From the IMG/VR virus record IMGVR_UViG_3300035633_001162, positions 1 to 29,908 of that record: a stretch of 29,908 nt of DNA; one strand, 5' to 3'. The first letter of the stretch is position 1. Each line of letters opens with the position of its first letter. The notes under the pieces are model-generated. The model did no database searches, was not told the DNA's origin, and saw nothing but the letters and a program-made list of their open reading frames with translations. Below, one piece after another: positions 23,283-29,908 of this stretch. Position numbers and translations under genes: made by a program. This DNA comes from a virus.

Positions 23283-24056
23283 TTAGGATAAATCCACACC
23301 AAGACGTGGTTTTCTGGTAGTTTTTGTTATTTCAAAGTTTTCTTGTTTTTGAATAAATCCTTTACATAAGATGGTGTAGTTACTTACAAAAAGTTTATCC
23401 CCGTCAATGTTTTGAATAGTTTTATCAGCCTCATCATTACTCTCAAGCATAATTGGCATTGGGTATTCTTTTACAAAAAGATAGCCTTGCAGGGAAGCAA
23501 ATGTGTTTTGGATTTTTTCATCGTAATCATTTACATCAACCCTATATTTAGTGAAAAATCTTATATCATAGTTCAGATCGATATTGGTGGGTTGTGGAAT
23601 TTTAAATCGGTAATTTATCTGTTGACCTTCTTCAAATACAGGTACATCTACATAAGTGAAAGTTCTGTTCTGTGCTACATTATATCGATTACCCATCCTA
23701 GTACCTTTGACAGGTGCCGATCTTTTCATGGTAATATATGGTGTTGGTACGTTTTTATCCTCATCCATAAGTTTCCATGTTTTTGAAAATTCACCCCACC
23801 TATCATTCTCCAAATAGATAACAGGAAGCTTTTTTCCATCAATTGCAATTTGAAGCTCACCTTCATCGAGAAATCGCTTCATTTCTCGATCAATATCTTC
23901 TATCTTTACTTCTTTAGGTAGATAAGTGGTGTCGATGGTGGTATTATTCAATAGCTCCTGAACACGTTTATCACCGAATTGTAAAAATTCACGACCAACT
24001 TCAACTGGATTAGTGACAATATCGAATTTTGTTTTCTTTTTCTTTGGTAGAGCCAT
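23283..24056 (-). CDS. gp15-like tail terminator / sheath stabiliser
   Basis: 257 aa (T4 gp15: 272). Pattern match by eye: LPVIYLENDRWGEFSKTW resembles 'IPVxY..(K).(H/R)(F/W)..(K)..KW', PTPYITMKRSAPVKGTR the strand 'LPRI...L....', and IPQPTNIDLNYDIRFFTKYRVDVNDYDEKIQNTF at about 160-193 the gp15 signature '(N)PSPI.M.YELSIFTRYEDDM.QI.EQI'. The C-terminus RKPRLGVDLS is basic and short. gp15 caps the finished tail and joins it to the gp13/gp14 neck, encoded 2.6 kb away on the same strand. Late motif 10 nt before the ATG. Confidence 0.6.
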   Translation of the reverse strand: MALPKKKKTKFDIVTNPVEVGREFLQFGDKRVQELLNNTTIDTTYLPKEVKIEDIDREMKRFLDEGELQIAIDGKKLPVIYLENDRWGEFSKTWKLMDEDKNVPTPYITMKRSAPVKGTRMGNRYNVAQNRTFTYVDVPVFEEGQQINYRFKIPQPTNIDLNYDIRFFTKYRVDVNDYDEKIQNTFASLQGYLFVKEYPMPIMLESNDEADKTIQNIDGDKLFVSNYTILCKGFIQKQENFEITKTTRKPRLGVDLS

Positions 24057-24066
24057 TGATTTTTAA

Positions 24067-24075
24067 TATAAATAC
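24067..24075 (-). promoter_or_regulatory. Late-promoter-like motif GTATTTATA, gp15-like gene
   Basis: Minus-strand GTATTTATA ending 10 nt before the ATG at 24056. It is in a 52-nt divergent gap shared with the metabolic operon starting at 24109. Confidence 0.55.
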
Positions 24076-24095
24076 TAGATTTAGATAAGTTTTAA

Positions 24096-24103
24096 TATAT
24101 TTG
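24096..24103 (+). promoter_or_regulatory. TAnnTTTG-like -7 element before metabolic operon
   Basis: TATATTTG fits the Bacteroidota -7 consensus and ends 5 nt before the ATG at 24109, which would imply an almost leaderless transcript. No clear -33 TTTG is visible, so it is weak support for early host-sigma transcription. Confidence 0.25.
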
Positions 24104-24108
24104 CTACT

Positions 24109-24456
24109 ATGATAGTTGAAAGAACTGTTCATCACGATGATGATAAAACTGTGGGATACATTGAATGTATCTTTGACTCATCGAGCATATTACTTACCAC
24201 CTATTTTCCAAAGACGAAAATTCTATATGTTTCATTTAAAAGAGGAATGACATATAGGTATGATAATGTGGATCAACAACTATATGATAATTTTGAAAAA
24301 GCGGATTCACAGGGTAAGTTTTTTCAAAAAGAAATAAAAAATAATGACTCTTTACCCTATTCCAGAGAATTTGAACTTTTTGAGATAGAAAAACGGGAAG
24401 CAGAGAAAAAAATAGCAGAATGGAAGGAAAAACAGGAATCACCACTGAGCAGCTAA
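24109..24456 (+). CDS. KTSC-domain protein
   Basis: 115 aa. Residues about 24-84 fit the KTSC domain: SSSILLTTYFPKTKILYVSFKRG, TYRYDNVDQQLYDNFEKADSQGKFFQKEIKN, that is 'S..l....Y......L.V.F..G..Y.Y..V...........A.S.G.yf...I'. The domain is small and found in phages and beside some enzymes; its function is not established. The tail is a charged helix (EIEKREAEKKIAEWKEKQES). It is first in the operon with dUTPase and thymidylate synthase and overlaps the next gene by 37 nt. Confidence 0.7.
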   Translation: MIVERTVHHDDDKTVGYIECIFDSSSILLTTYFPKTKILYVSFKRGMTYRYDNVDQQLYDNFEKADSQGKFFQKEIKNNDSLPYSREFELFEIEKREAEKKIAEWKEKQESPLSS

Positions 24457-24758
24457 TCAACCAAATTTCTTTATTGCAGAAAGCACTTGAATTTTATGCT
24501 GAATTAGATAACTATAATGTTACTGATGGGCAGAATCAAGCGATGATTATGCTGGATAAGGGTGCTCAGGCACAATATGCTTTGTCACAGATTAATAATA
24601 TGAATGTGCAGGCCGAAGAAATGTTGAAAATGGCTGAAGATGCACTGGATCAACTAAATGAAGCATCTAATGACTTTATGAGTGAAAGCGATTTACTTGG
24701 TCAAGTAAAAGATTTAACCGAAATTTTAAAAAAATACAAAAACACCGATGGAAATTAA
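24420..24758 (+). CDS. Hypothetical helical protein, 112 aa
   Basis: Almost all helix: LINQISLLQKALEFYAELDNY, then NQAMIMLDKGAQAQYALSQI, EEMLKMAEDALDQLNEASND and LLGQVKDLTEILKKYKNTDG. The 'LQ.AL.FYA....Y' segment is a motif seen in various short phage proteins. Function unknown. It overlaps the KTSC gene by 37 nt and the dUTPase gene by 11 nt. Confidence 0.65.
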   Translation: MEGKTGITTEQLINQISLLQKALEFYAELDNYNVTDGQNQAMIMLDKGAQAQYALSQINNMNVQAEEMLKMAEDALDQLNEASNDFMSESDLLGQVKDLTEILKKYKNTDGN

Positions 24759-25200
24759 ATTCATAAAACTCAATGAGGATGCTGTTGCACCAACAAGAGC
24801 ACACGAGACCGATGCTGGCTTTGACATGACAGCAACATCGGTCAAAACTGAAAATAAGTTTGTTGAATATGGAACTGGTATTGCAGTAAACATTCCAAAA
24901 GGATATGTCGGTTTAATTTTCCCACGTAGCTCAGTTACAAAGCGTGATTTAATGCTTAAAAACTCAGTAGGTGTGATTGATAGCGGATACCAAGGTGAAA
25001 TTCGTTTTAGATTTAAACCATTTCCTGAAGAATCATTTCGTGCGGGTAATGATATAGCGTATAATGGTAATTTCTATGAAGTTGGTGATCGCATAGGACA
25101 GATAATTTTTCAAAAATTACCTGAAGTTACTTTAGTTGAGGTAGAAAGTTTTGAAGAAAGCGAAAGAGGAGATAATGGTTTTGGTTCAACAGGTAATTAA
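24748..25200 (+). CDS. dut: dUTP diphosphatase (trimeric dUTPase)
   Basis: 150 aa, standard length. All five dUTPase motifs are visible in order: AGFDM (motif 1, about 23-27), PRSSVTKRD (2, about 54-62), GVIDSGYQGEI (3, about 69-79, with the catalytic Asp), GDRIGQIIFQ (4, about 112-121) and RGDNGFGSTG (5, about 140-149). It converts dUTP to dUMP and pyrophosphate, keeping uracil out of phage DNA and feeding thymidylate synthase, which is encoded two genes on. Complete and apparently active. Confidence 0.95.
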   Translation: MEIKFIKLNEDAVAPTRAHETDAGFDMTATSVKTENKFVEYGTGIAVNIPKGYVGLIFPRSSVTKRDLMLKNSVGVIDSGYQGEIRFRFKPFPEESFRAGNDIAYNGNFYEVGDRIGQIIFQKLPEVTLVEVESFEESERGDNGFGSTGN

Positions 25201-25206
25201 GTAAAG

Positions 25207-25395
25207 ATGAAAAGCGGACAATCAGAAAGAAGACAACGAGTACTTGATTTTTTAAAGCATCAACTTGAAGTTGGTAAAAAGCCTGAAAAAGTCAATGGAA
25301 AAACAGCGACCAAGCTGGTTGATTTAACACCAGCAGATCGTAAACGAATTGAATATGATATTAAGGTATTGGAAACTAAGTTAAAGGGTGGATAA
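25207..25395 (+). CDS. Hypothetical small protein, 62 aa
   Basis: Basic and helical: SERRQRVLDFLKHQLEVGKK, a middle with NGKTATKLVDLTPADRKR, ending IEYDIKVLETKLKGG. Possibly nucleic-acid binding from charge alone; no family recognised. It lies 6 nt after dUTPase and overlaps the GTG start of thymidylate synthase by 8 nt, so it is probably a real coupled gene. Confidence 0.55.
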   Translation: MKSGQSERRQRVLDFLKHQLEVGKKPEKVNGKTATKLVDLTPADRKRIEYDIKVLETKLKGG

Positions 25396-26428
25396 ATCAT
25401 ATCAACAGCAGTATGCCGAGATTTTAAGAAAACTCGTTTATACCCCACAAAAAGTATCTACAAGTAGAGTTGGTGATGTGCGGAGTAATTTTGTTGAGAC
25501 TATGCGTGTAGACATGACAAAAGAGTTTCCTCTCATGGATGTTAAGCATGTTTCATTTAAGAACGTACTTCACGAACTTCTTTGGTTCATTAGGGGTGCC
25601 ACCAATATTAGATATTTGGTAGAAAATGGATGTAATATCTGGAACGATGATGCATATAGATATTATGTAGATAAGTATGCTAAGTTTGAAAGATATTATG
25701 TAGATAAGCATGAAAAAAATAAGATGCCAGTTTCTAAAGAAGAGTTTTTATCTCGTGTTAAAAATTCTGATTTGATACGAATACCTTTATTGGGTGGTGG
25801 GGCTAAAATCTATTATTACGGCAGCCTTGATAAAGTTTATGGCTACCAATGGAGATCATTTAATGGTGGAGTGGATCAACTTGCTAATGTTATTGATACA
25901 CTTGTTAATAACCCATCAGATCGCAGAATGATCGTGACTGCACATAATCCAGATGATCTAAAAAGGGGTGATGTTGCATTACCTTCGTGTCACAACTACA
26001 TGCAATTTTATACAATACCAATGACTGCAACTCAAAGAGAGAGATATGGTGAGGTATTGGGTTACGAGCCAGAATACTTTGTATCATTGTATTTTAATAT
26101 TCGATCAAACGATTTCTTTTTGGGACAACCATATAATATGCCCTCTTATGCTCTTCTTTTAATGATGATCGGTAAGGTAACTGGGTATGTGCCTTTGGAG
26201 CTTGTGTGTAATGCTGTTGATTGTCATTTATATGATGCACATATGGATGCTGCTCAACAATGGCTTGATAGATATGCTGAAAAATATTCGGACAGGGAAG
26301 AATTCAGCTATTCTACTGCTAATGTGAAAATAAATAATAAGTCAAATATTGATGAATTTGTTTTTGATGATTTTGAGCTTAAGAACTATAAACCAGAATC
26401 AAAAATAAAAGCACCTCTGCTTACTTAA
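25388..26428 (+). CDS. thyA: Thymidylate synthase (ThyA type)
   Basis: 346 aa from a GTG start, longer than the usual 264-280. It makes dTMP from dUMP with methylene-tetrahydrofolate. Recognised motifs: FPLMDVKHVSFKNVLHELLWFIRG at about 46-69, VYGYQWRSFNG at about 149-159, the catalytic Cys in LPSCHNYMQFY at about 196-206 (usually LPPCH), RSNDFFLGQPYNMPSYALL at about 234-252, and DCHLYDAH near 275. The extra length is mainly residues about 88-145, between the conserved N-terminal helix and VYG, including a duplicated RYYVDK. Partner of the dUTPase upstream. No dihydrofolate reductase gene is in the window. A cluster with the host synthase would be redundant, as is normal in T4-like phages. 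Confidence 0.92.
   Translation: MDKSYQQQYAEILRKLVYTPQKVSTSRVGDVRSNFVETMRVDMTKEFPLMDVKHVSFKNVLHELLWFIRGATNIRYLVENGCNIWNDDAYRYYVDKYAKFERYYVDKHEKNKMPVSKEEFLSRVKNSDLIRIPLLGGGAKIYYYGSLDKVYGYQWRSFNGGVDQLANVIDTLVNNPSDRRMIVTAHNPDDLKRGDVALPSCHNYMQFYTIPMTATQRERYGEVLGYEPEYFVSLYFNIRSNDFFLGQPYNMPSYALLLMMIGKVTGYVPLELVCNAVDCHLYDAHMDAAQQWLDRYAEKYSDREEFSYSTANVKINNKSNIDEFVFDDFELKNYKPESKIKAPLLT
25658..25708 (+). repeat. Direct repeat inside thyA (33-nt period)
   Basis: AGATATTATGTAGATAAG occurs at 25658-25675 and again, unchanged, at 25691-25708. The spacing is 33 nt, so the encoded RYYVDK motif is repeated in frame after 11 residues. The bases between the copies are less alike, so it looks like an ageing tandem duplication. 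Confidence 0.85.
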
Positions 26429-26700
26429 TGGAATGGATAGTTGTCATTATACTTTCAGTAGTAGTACTATTTTTGTCACTTGCCTTACATCGCATTTCAA
26501 AAAAATTAGATAAGGTTACTGACACAATAGATACTATTGCTGATAAGGCAACTTATCTTTCAGAAAAAGAAAAAGAATTTCTGGTGTTCGCAATTGACAT
26601 GTATATCGAATATGCGGAAGAATTAGAAATTCATGGTGCCGATAAGCATCAGATTATTGTTAATCAACTGACAAAAATTAAAGAGAAAAACTTAAACTAA
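26428..26700 (+). CDS. Small membrane protein, 90 aa
   Basis: The N-terminus WIVVIILSVVVLFLSLALH is a single transmembrane segment (about residues 3-21) with no lipobox. The rest is a charged cytoplasmic-type helix (RISKKLDKVTDTIDTIADKA, then KEKEFLVFAIDMYIEYAEEL). It starts in a TAATG overlap with thyA. An anchor or host-membrane interaction is possible. I do not recognise a holin or spanin in it. Its last 9 nt overlap the convergent gp14-like gene. Confidence 0.6.
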   Translation: MEWIVVIILSVVVLFLSLALHRISKKLDKVTDTIDTIADKATYLSEKEKEFLVFAIDMYIEYAEELEIHGADKHQIIVNQLTKIKEKNLN

Positions 26701-27249
26701 TTTATCGTCAGATAAATATGGCGTAACATCCTCTTTTACTGGTACTGCAAGTACACGTTTCCAGTAAGCTCTAAATCCCGCTCTAGAATTTTGTGTAGTA
26801 TCAGTAACATTCTGAGCATTTTCTACTTCATAGTATCTTGGGCGATCACCCGAAGGATTATACTCGATAATATCACCTCTATTAACCTCAGTACCTTTCT
26901 CTTCAAGTTCTTGAAGGTATAGTCTAGCAACAAGGTTACCAGTATCTTCTCTAACAAGACCACCTTCACTACCCGCATACTGACTTTGATTATTATCCTC
27001 AATGTCTACCATAGCATCTAGCTCAACAGGAGTGAAGAACTTCTTATCTTTTGGTTTGGCTTGACCGTAAAGATCGTGTGATTTTGTTTCAATGATATTT
27101 ATTCTATAGAGTTTGATTTTGAATTGTACGTCCTGTTGTAAATAATGACGACCATAACTTAAATCAAGATTAAAAGACTCCTCTGACATAAAAAGTCCAT
27201 AACGACTTTGTTCTCTATCAATCGATTTGTTTTTCTTGCTTCTGGCCAT
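26692..27249 (-). CDS. gp14-like neck protein (tentative)
   Basis: 185 aa, against 256 for T4 gp14, which with gp13 closes the filled head. Matching pattern: a basic N-terminus then DLSYGRHYLQQDVQFKIKLYRINIIET, DKKFFTPVELDAMVDIED, and EVNRGDIIEYNPSGDRPRYYEVENAQNV at about 121-148, similar to the gp14 segment '...GDlI(Y/E)......f.I..V'. The call rests mostly on the order: gp13-like upstream on the same strand. It is coupled by a TAATG overlap to the 168-aa gene. The late motif for this operon lies upstream of the gp13-like gene. Confidence 0.5.
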   Translation of the reverse strand: MARSKKNKSIDREQSRYGLFMSEESFNLDLSYGRHYLQQDVQFKIKLYRINIIETKSHDLYGQAKPKDKKFFTPVELDAMVDIEDNNQSQYAGSEGGLVREDTGNLVARLYLQELEEKGTEVNRGDIIEYNPSGDRPRYYEVENAQNVTDTTQNSRAGFRAYWKRVLAVPVKEDVTPYLSDDKLV

Positions 27250-27755
27250 TAGTCTTTATTTTGGTATTCAGGATCACATTCATGAACCTCATAATTCTTT
27301 ATTGCTTTTAAATTCCATACACATCCACTATCAACATCCCAACTAGTAAACATGGCAACGCTTCTAAATTCAGGCGTATAACTGAACATTCTACCATCAG
27401 GCAATTCAATACCATCATAATCTTCTGCAACTCTTGGCCAATTAATATAATACATATACCCACCATCATCAATGCCATATTTTTCTACAAAGAGCTTTGC
27501 AGCAAGCTTACTTTTTAAAATCAAAATATTTGACATGTCTAGCTCAATTCGAATATCGTATTTTTTCAACCATTCAGGCATTCCATAACTACACCATTTT
27601 TTCCAGTCATCATCAATTTCATACCATAAGCCTTTCGGTTTCATATCAGGCTCTTGTTGATAAACCCTATTTAGATCAAGACTAGGTTCGTCAGAATTGG
27701 TGCTTCTGACGACTTCCTGTAATTCTTCCAGTATGATTTTTTTTAGATTTAACAT
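27249..27755 (-). CDS. Conserved-looking protein of unknown function within neck operon, 168 aa
   Basis: Not recognised with certainty. After a helical start (MLNLKKIILEELQEVVRSTN) comes a compact domain with many aromatics: KPKGLWYEIDDDWKKWCSYG at about 39-58, IRIELDMSNILILKSK, YYINWPRVAEDYDGIELPDG at about 103-122 and MFTSWDVDSGCVWNLKAIK at about 135-153. The W/D/G-rich 'G(L)WY...W', 'YDGIE' and 'WDV.SGC(V)W' elements look like a small enzyme-like domain seen in other phages, possibly ADP-ribosyltransferase-like, but I cannot verify it. It is coupled by TAATG overlaps on both sides, between two neck genes, so it is made with virion proteins. Confidence 0.65.
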   Translation of the reverse strand: MLNLKKIILEELQEVVRSTNSDEPSLDLNRVYQQEPDMKPKGLWYEIDDDWKKWCSYGMPEWLKKYDIRIELDMSNILILKSKLAAKLFVEKYGIDDGGYMYYINWPRVAEDYDGIELPDGRMFSYTPEFRSVAMFTSWDVDSGCVWNLKAIKNYEVHECDPEYQNKD

Positions 27756-28873
27756 TAATATGACATTATTGGGAATTGTGGTGGTTGATATCCACGTTCT
27801 CTATTCACATTTTCTGCAATTGATGCCCTATCAGCAGTAAGCTGAACTTGTGATATTTTCTGTAATGATTCAAATATTTTTGTTCTTGTTTCTTCCTTCA
27901 GTTTTTCCCCAGCTTCACCAAACATTCTATAGTCCATCTGAAGTTGTTTGTCAACAGAACCAACATCACCACTAAAAAATCCTCTGATACGAGACATGGC
28001 AACCATAGACTTCGCAAAGAAAAGATCACGAATTTGCTGTCTTGCAACTTGATTCACATTGTCCCATTTAAGTAAATTAACAGGAGAATCTGATGGTAAT
28101 TTCACTGTATCATCGTTTAGTTCTAAACATTTATCACGATCACCGTCACTGGTGTCATAATACCAATACCATACTTTCCTACCAGCATAGTGTTTTCCAA
28201 ATCGATCACGAATTTCATTCCTTGTGCCGGGTATTGGATAAAGATGAAGAATTTTTCTACCATCTTCTAAACCCGTGATTCTATAGGTAAGTTCTGACTG
28301 TAGTATTCTTTCCTTTGTGCGTCTATCCTGTGCGCTTAGAAGCAACGAATAGGTTGGTTGGACATATTGTGCAGGACGACCCATATAAGACCACCCGAAC
28401 GATCCAGATGCCCAATTGGTAAGGGCAAATGGGTCTACTAAACCCTGATCAATTGATGGTGGTGTTTCCCACAACACTTCATTGATCTCACGATTGGCAG
28501 GAATTATGTAGTGTTGTGTGTTAGCAGATGTTACAATGAAATCTCTTTTTAGCTCATAGGAGTTCGATGCAGGAGCATTTGTACCTAAACCCACTTGTTT
28601 TGAATAAGCAAATGTGAAAGATTTCATAAAATTGTTAGATTTGGTGGTAAATGCTGTCACAAACTCATTTTCAGACAGGTCTAAACCCTGTAGACCAACC
28701 CATTGCTGTTCAATCAACCATTCATTCAAATATGAAGAATAGTCTTCTAATGCCATTTCGAAAAATGAATCGAGTTGCTCGTCAGTTAATTCGAAAGGTC
28801 TCTGGGGAAAGCCAACTTCGTGTTTTAGTTGTCTATACAATTTATTTCGATCTGCTGTTGAAATTAGACGCAT
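27755..28873 (-). CDS. gp13-like neck/head completion protein
   Basis: 372 aa, T4 gp13 is 309. The N-terminus KLYRQLKHEVGFPQRPFELTDEQLDSFFEMALEDYSSYLNEW has the 'lG.P...iELTdeQld..i..Al..y' opening typical of T4-like gp13. The body is mixed alpha/beta with many aromatics (QHYIIPANREINEVLW, AGRKVWYWYYDT). The C-terminus is helical: RQQIRDLFFAKSMVAMSRIRGFF, then YRMFGEAGEKLKEETRTKIF and a final PPQFPIMSY. gp13 and gp14 seal the portal after packaging. First gene of the minus-strand neck operon; a GTATTTATT motif is 36 nt upstream. Confidence 0.65.
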   Translation of the reverse strand: MRLISTADRNKLYRQLKHEVGFPQRPFELTDEQLDSFFEMALEDYSSYLNEWLIEQQWVGLQGLDLSENEFVTAFTTKSNNFMKSFTFAYSKQVGLGTNAPASNSYELKRDFIVTSANTQHYIIPANREINEVLWETPPSIDQGLVDPFALTNWASGSFGWSYMGRPAQYVQPTYSLLLSAQDRRTKERILQSELTYRITGLEDGRKILHLYPIPGTRNEIRDRFGKHYAGRKVWYWYYDTSDGDRDKCLELNDDTVKLPSDSPVNLLKWDNVNQVARQQIRDLFFAKSMVAMSRIRGFFSGDVGSVDKQLQMDYRMFGEAGEKLKEETRTKIFESLQKISQVQLTADRASIAENVNRERGYQPPQFPIMSY

Positions 28874-28909
28874 AATGTTATATTTACTTTTCAGTGTAAA
28901 ATCCTCTTT

Positions 28910-28918
28910 AATAAATAC
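28910..28918 (-). promoter_or_regulatory. Late-promoter-like motif GTATTTATT, neck operon
   Basis: Minus-strand GTATTTATT, ending 36 nt before the gp13-like ATG. It lies 14 nt from the plus-strand ATG at 28933, so this divergent gap is shared. Confidence 0.5.
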
Positions 28919-28932
28919 TTAAAAATCACACT

Positions 28933-29217
28933 ATGAATCAAATCAAATACGATCTACAGAAAAATGATGAGGGTGGCCTTAGTGTAGTGATCGAAAATGA
29001 CATAGCAGGTAAACAAGAAGATATCTACGCAATCTTCCAACTGACCAACGCAATGCTCGATAATCTGATCGATACCCACGAACATACTGAGGATGTGGAA
29101 GAACAGAAATATTTTAAAAGATTAATAGGATGTAGTAATTTTGTAAAGGAAGTGTCAGAGAGTCTGGAAGAACGACTATTGGCAATAATGAAATATCAAA
29201 ACGCAAGAGACAACTAA
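28933..29217 (+). CDS. Hypothetical protein, 94 aa
   Basis: Acidic and helical (GKQEDIYAIFQLTNAMLDNL, EHTEDVEEQKYFKRLIGCSN, EVSESLEERLLAIMKYQN), after a strand-like start (NQIKYDLQKNDEGGLSVVIE). No family recognised. It ends 1 nt before the helicase start, so the two are an operon. Confidence 0.6.
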   Translation: MNQIKYDLQKNDEGGLSVVIENDIAGKQEDIYAIFQLTNAMLDNLIDTHEHTEDVEEQKYFKRLIGCSNFVKEVSESLEERLLAIMKYQNARDN

Positions 29218-29218
29218 G

Positions 29219-29908
29219 ATGGCCAAAAAAATAAAATTAGCGTTTAAGCCAACACCAGAACAAAGGAAAATATTCGATGAAGTAAAAAAGGCCAAAAATA
29301 ATCTTTTAATTGAAGCAAGAGCAGGTTGTGGGAAAACCACAACCTTGGTAGAGGCAACTAAAATGTTACCTAAGCTCAATATAAAAGGTAAAGAGAATGA
29401 TATTATTTTCCTTGCATTCAATAAGCATATTCAACTAGAGCTTCAGGAGAAGCTTGCCAGTAACATCAAATGTATGACCATGCATGGTGTTGGTCTTGGT
29501 GTTTTACTTAATGCACACAAAAGCGATTTACCTGTTAACAAAAGAATCGACAATAGTAAGATCGATAAAATTTTATCTAAGAAAAAAAAGGTAGGGAATC
29601 TTGCTGCCGAATTCGATGGTGATCAAGAGGACACTAATCAATATCTAAATGAGTTAAAAAAATTCATTGATAAGTGTAGACTAACTTGTACTGTTGAGAA
29701 GAAATGGATGAGGATGATTATCGAAAAATACGATATCATGCTTAACGCCAATGATGATGAAGATATTAAAAGGGCTAAACAAGTTATTGAAGAATCGTAC
29801 AGAGATCGACAAACTTTTGATTTTGTGGATATGGTCTTCCTACCAGCCTTTGATACAAAACTTATATTACCACAAAAGGATTCCGTTATAGTTGATGAAT
29901 GTCACGAT
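29219..29908 (+). CDS. SF1 (UvrD/Dda-like) DNA helicase, N-terminal 230 residues
   Basis: Open from ATG 29219 to the right edge; the C-terminal half is missing. PTPEQRKIFDEV at about 11-22 is the Q-motif-like start ('t.eQ..i...'), EARAGCGKTTTLVEAT at about 33-48 the Walker A (GxGKT), IIFLAFNKHIQLELQEKL at about 62-79 motif Ia, CMTMHGVGLGVL at about 85-96 motif Ib-like, and VIVDECHD at the edge is motif II. Most UvrD-type proteins read DEAQD here; this reads DECHD. It would unwind DNA in replication or recombination, as Dda and UvrD do. The motif II substitution and the missing half limit a finer assignment. Confidence 0.8.
   Translation, partial: MAKKIKLAFKPTPEQRKIFDEVKKAKNNLLIEARAGCGKTTTLVEATKMLPKLNIKGKENDIIFLAFNKHIQLELQEKLASNIKCMTMHGVGLGVLLNAHKSDLPVNKRIDNSKIDKILSKKKKVGNLAAEFDGDQEDTNQYLNELKKFIDKCRLTCTVEKKWMRMIIEKYDIMLNANDDEDIKRAKQVIEESYRDRQTFDFVDMVFLPAFDTKLILPQKDSVIVDECHD

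Noticed and set aside
1-29908. tRNA, rRNA and CRISPR arrays
   Set aside because: No cloverleaf-like GC-rich stretch or regular repeats were seen on reading; gaps between genes are all under 150 bases.

Overview
The window is a piece of a T4-like (contractile-tailed) bacteriophage genome, AT-rich (by eye roughly one third G+C) and densely packed. It encodes recognisable T4-type morphogenesis proteins: tape measure, gp26-like baseplate/chaperone protein, gp5-like baseplate OB-fold protein, gp19-like tube, gp18-like sheath, a gp15-like terminator, and gp14- and gp13-like neck proteins. It also encodes a gp55-like late sigma factor, PhoH, dUTPase, thymidylate synthase and the start of an SF1 helicase. 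A Bacteroidota host is likely: start codons mostly lack Shine-Dalgarno sequences and sit behind A/T-rich leaders, one gene encodes a lipoprotein with a signal of the kind seen in that phylum, and TAnnTTTG-like elements occur. This is an inference from features, not from a database match.

Layout. 1-3206 (minus): tape measure gene (cut by the window edge), preceded by a gp26-like gene and a short overlapping-frame extension. The two are joined by what looks like a -1 programmed frameshift (T9-C3 slippery run plus stem-loop), as in classical tail assembly chaperones. 3334-8324 (plus): a non-virion operon with PhoH, three unknown or HAD-like proteins, two glycosyltransferases and the gp55-like sigma factor. 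8360-11762 (plus): a late operon of six genes, five unknown, ending with the gp5-like protein. 11786-13549: an intact-looking IS200/IS605-type transposon with divergent tnpA and tnpB and matching end hairpins, abutting the start codon of a PD-(D/E)XK nuclease gene (13550-14347). 14407-17716 (minus): tail tube and tail sheath. 17846-22581 (plus): three unknown late, probably structural genes, interrupted by a minus-strand lipoprotein gene. 22584-24056 (minus): a glycine/alanine-rich hydrophobic protein and a gp15-like terminator. 24109-26700 (plus): KTSC-domain protein, dUTPase, thymidylate synthase and small proteins. 26692-28873 (minus): neck operon (gp13-like, an unknown 168-aa protein, gp14-like). 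28933 to end (plus): a small unknown gene and the helicase.

Two signals tie the map together. First, a 9-bp motif, GTATTTAT followed by A, T or C, occurs ten times on the coding strand just upstream of virion or presumed-virion genes and not upstream of the nucleotide-metabolism, PhoH/glycosyltransferase or helicase genes. It is the reverse complement of the T4 late-promoter core (TATAAATA), and the window encodes a gp55-like sigma factor that could read it. Second, the frameshift signal precedes the tape measure gene exactly where tail-chaperone frameshifts occur in other phages. The window contains no stretch over 300 bases without a gene, and no tRNA, rRNA or CRISPR array was seen.
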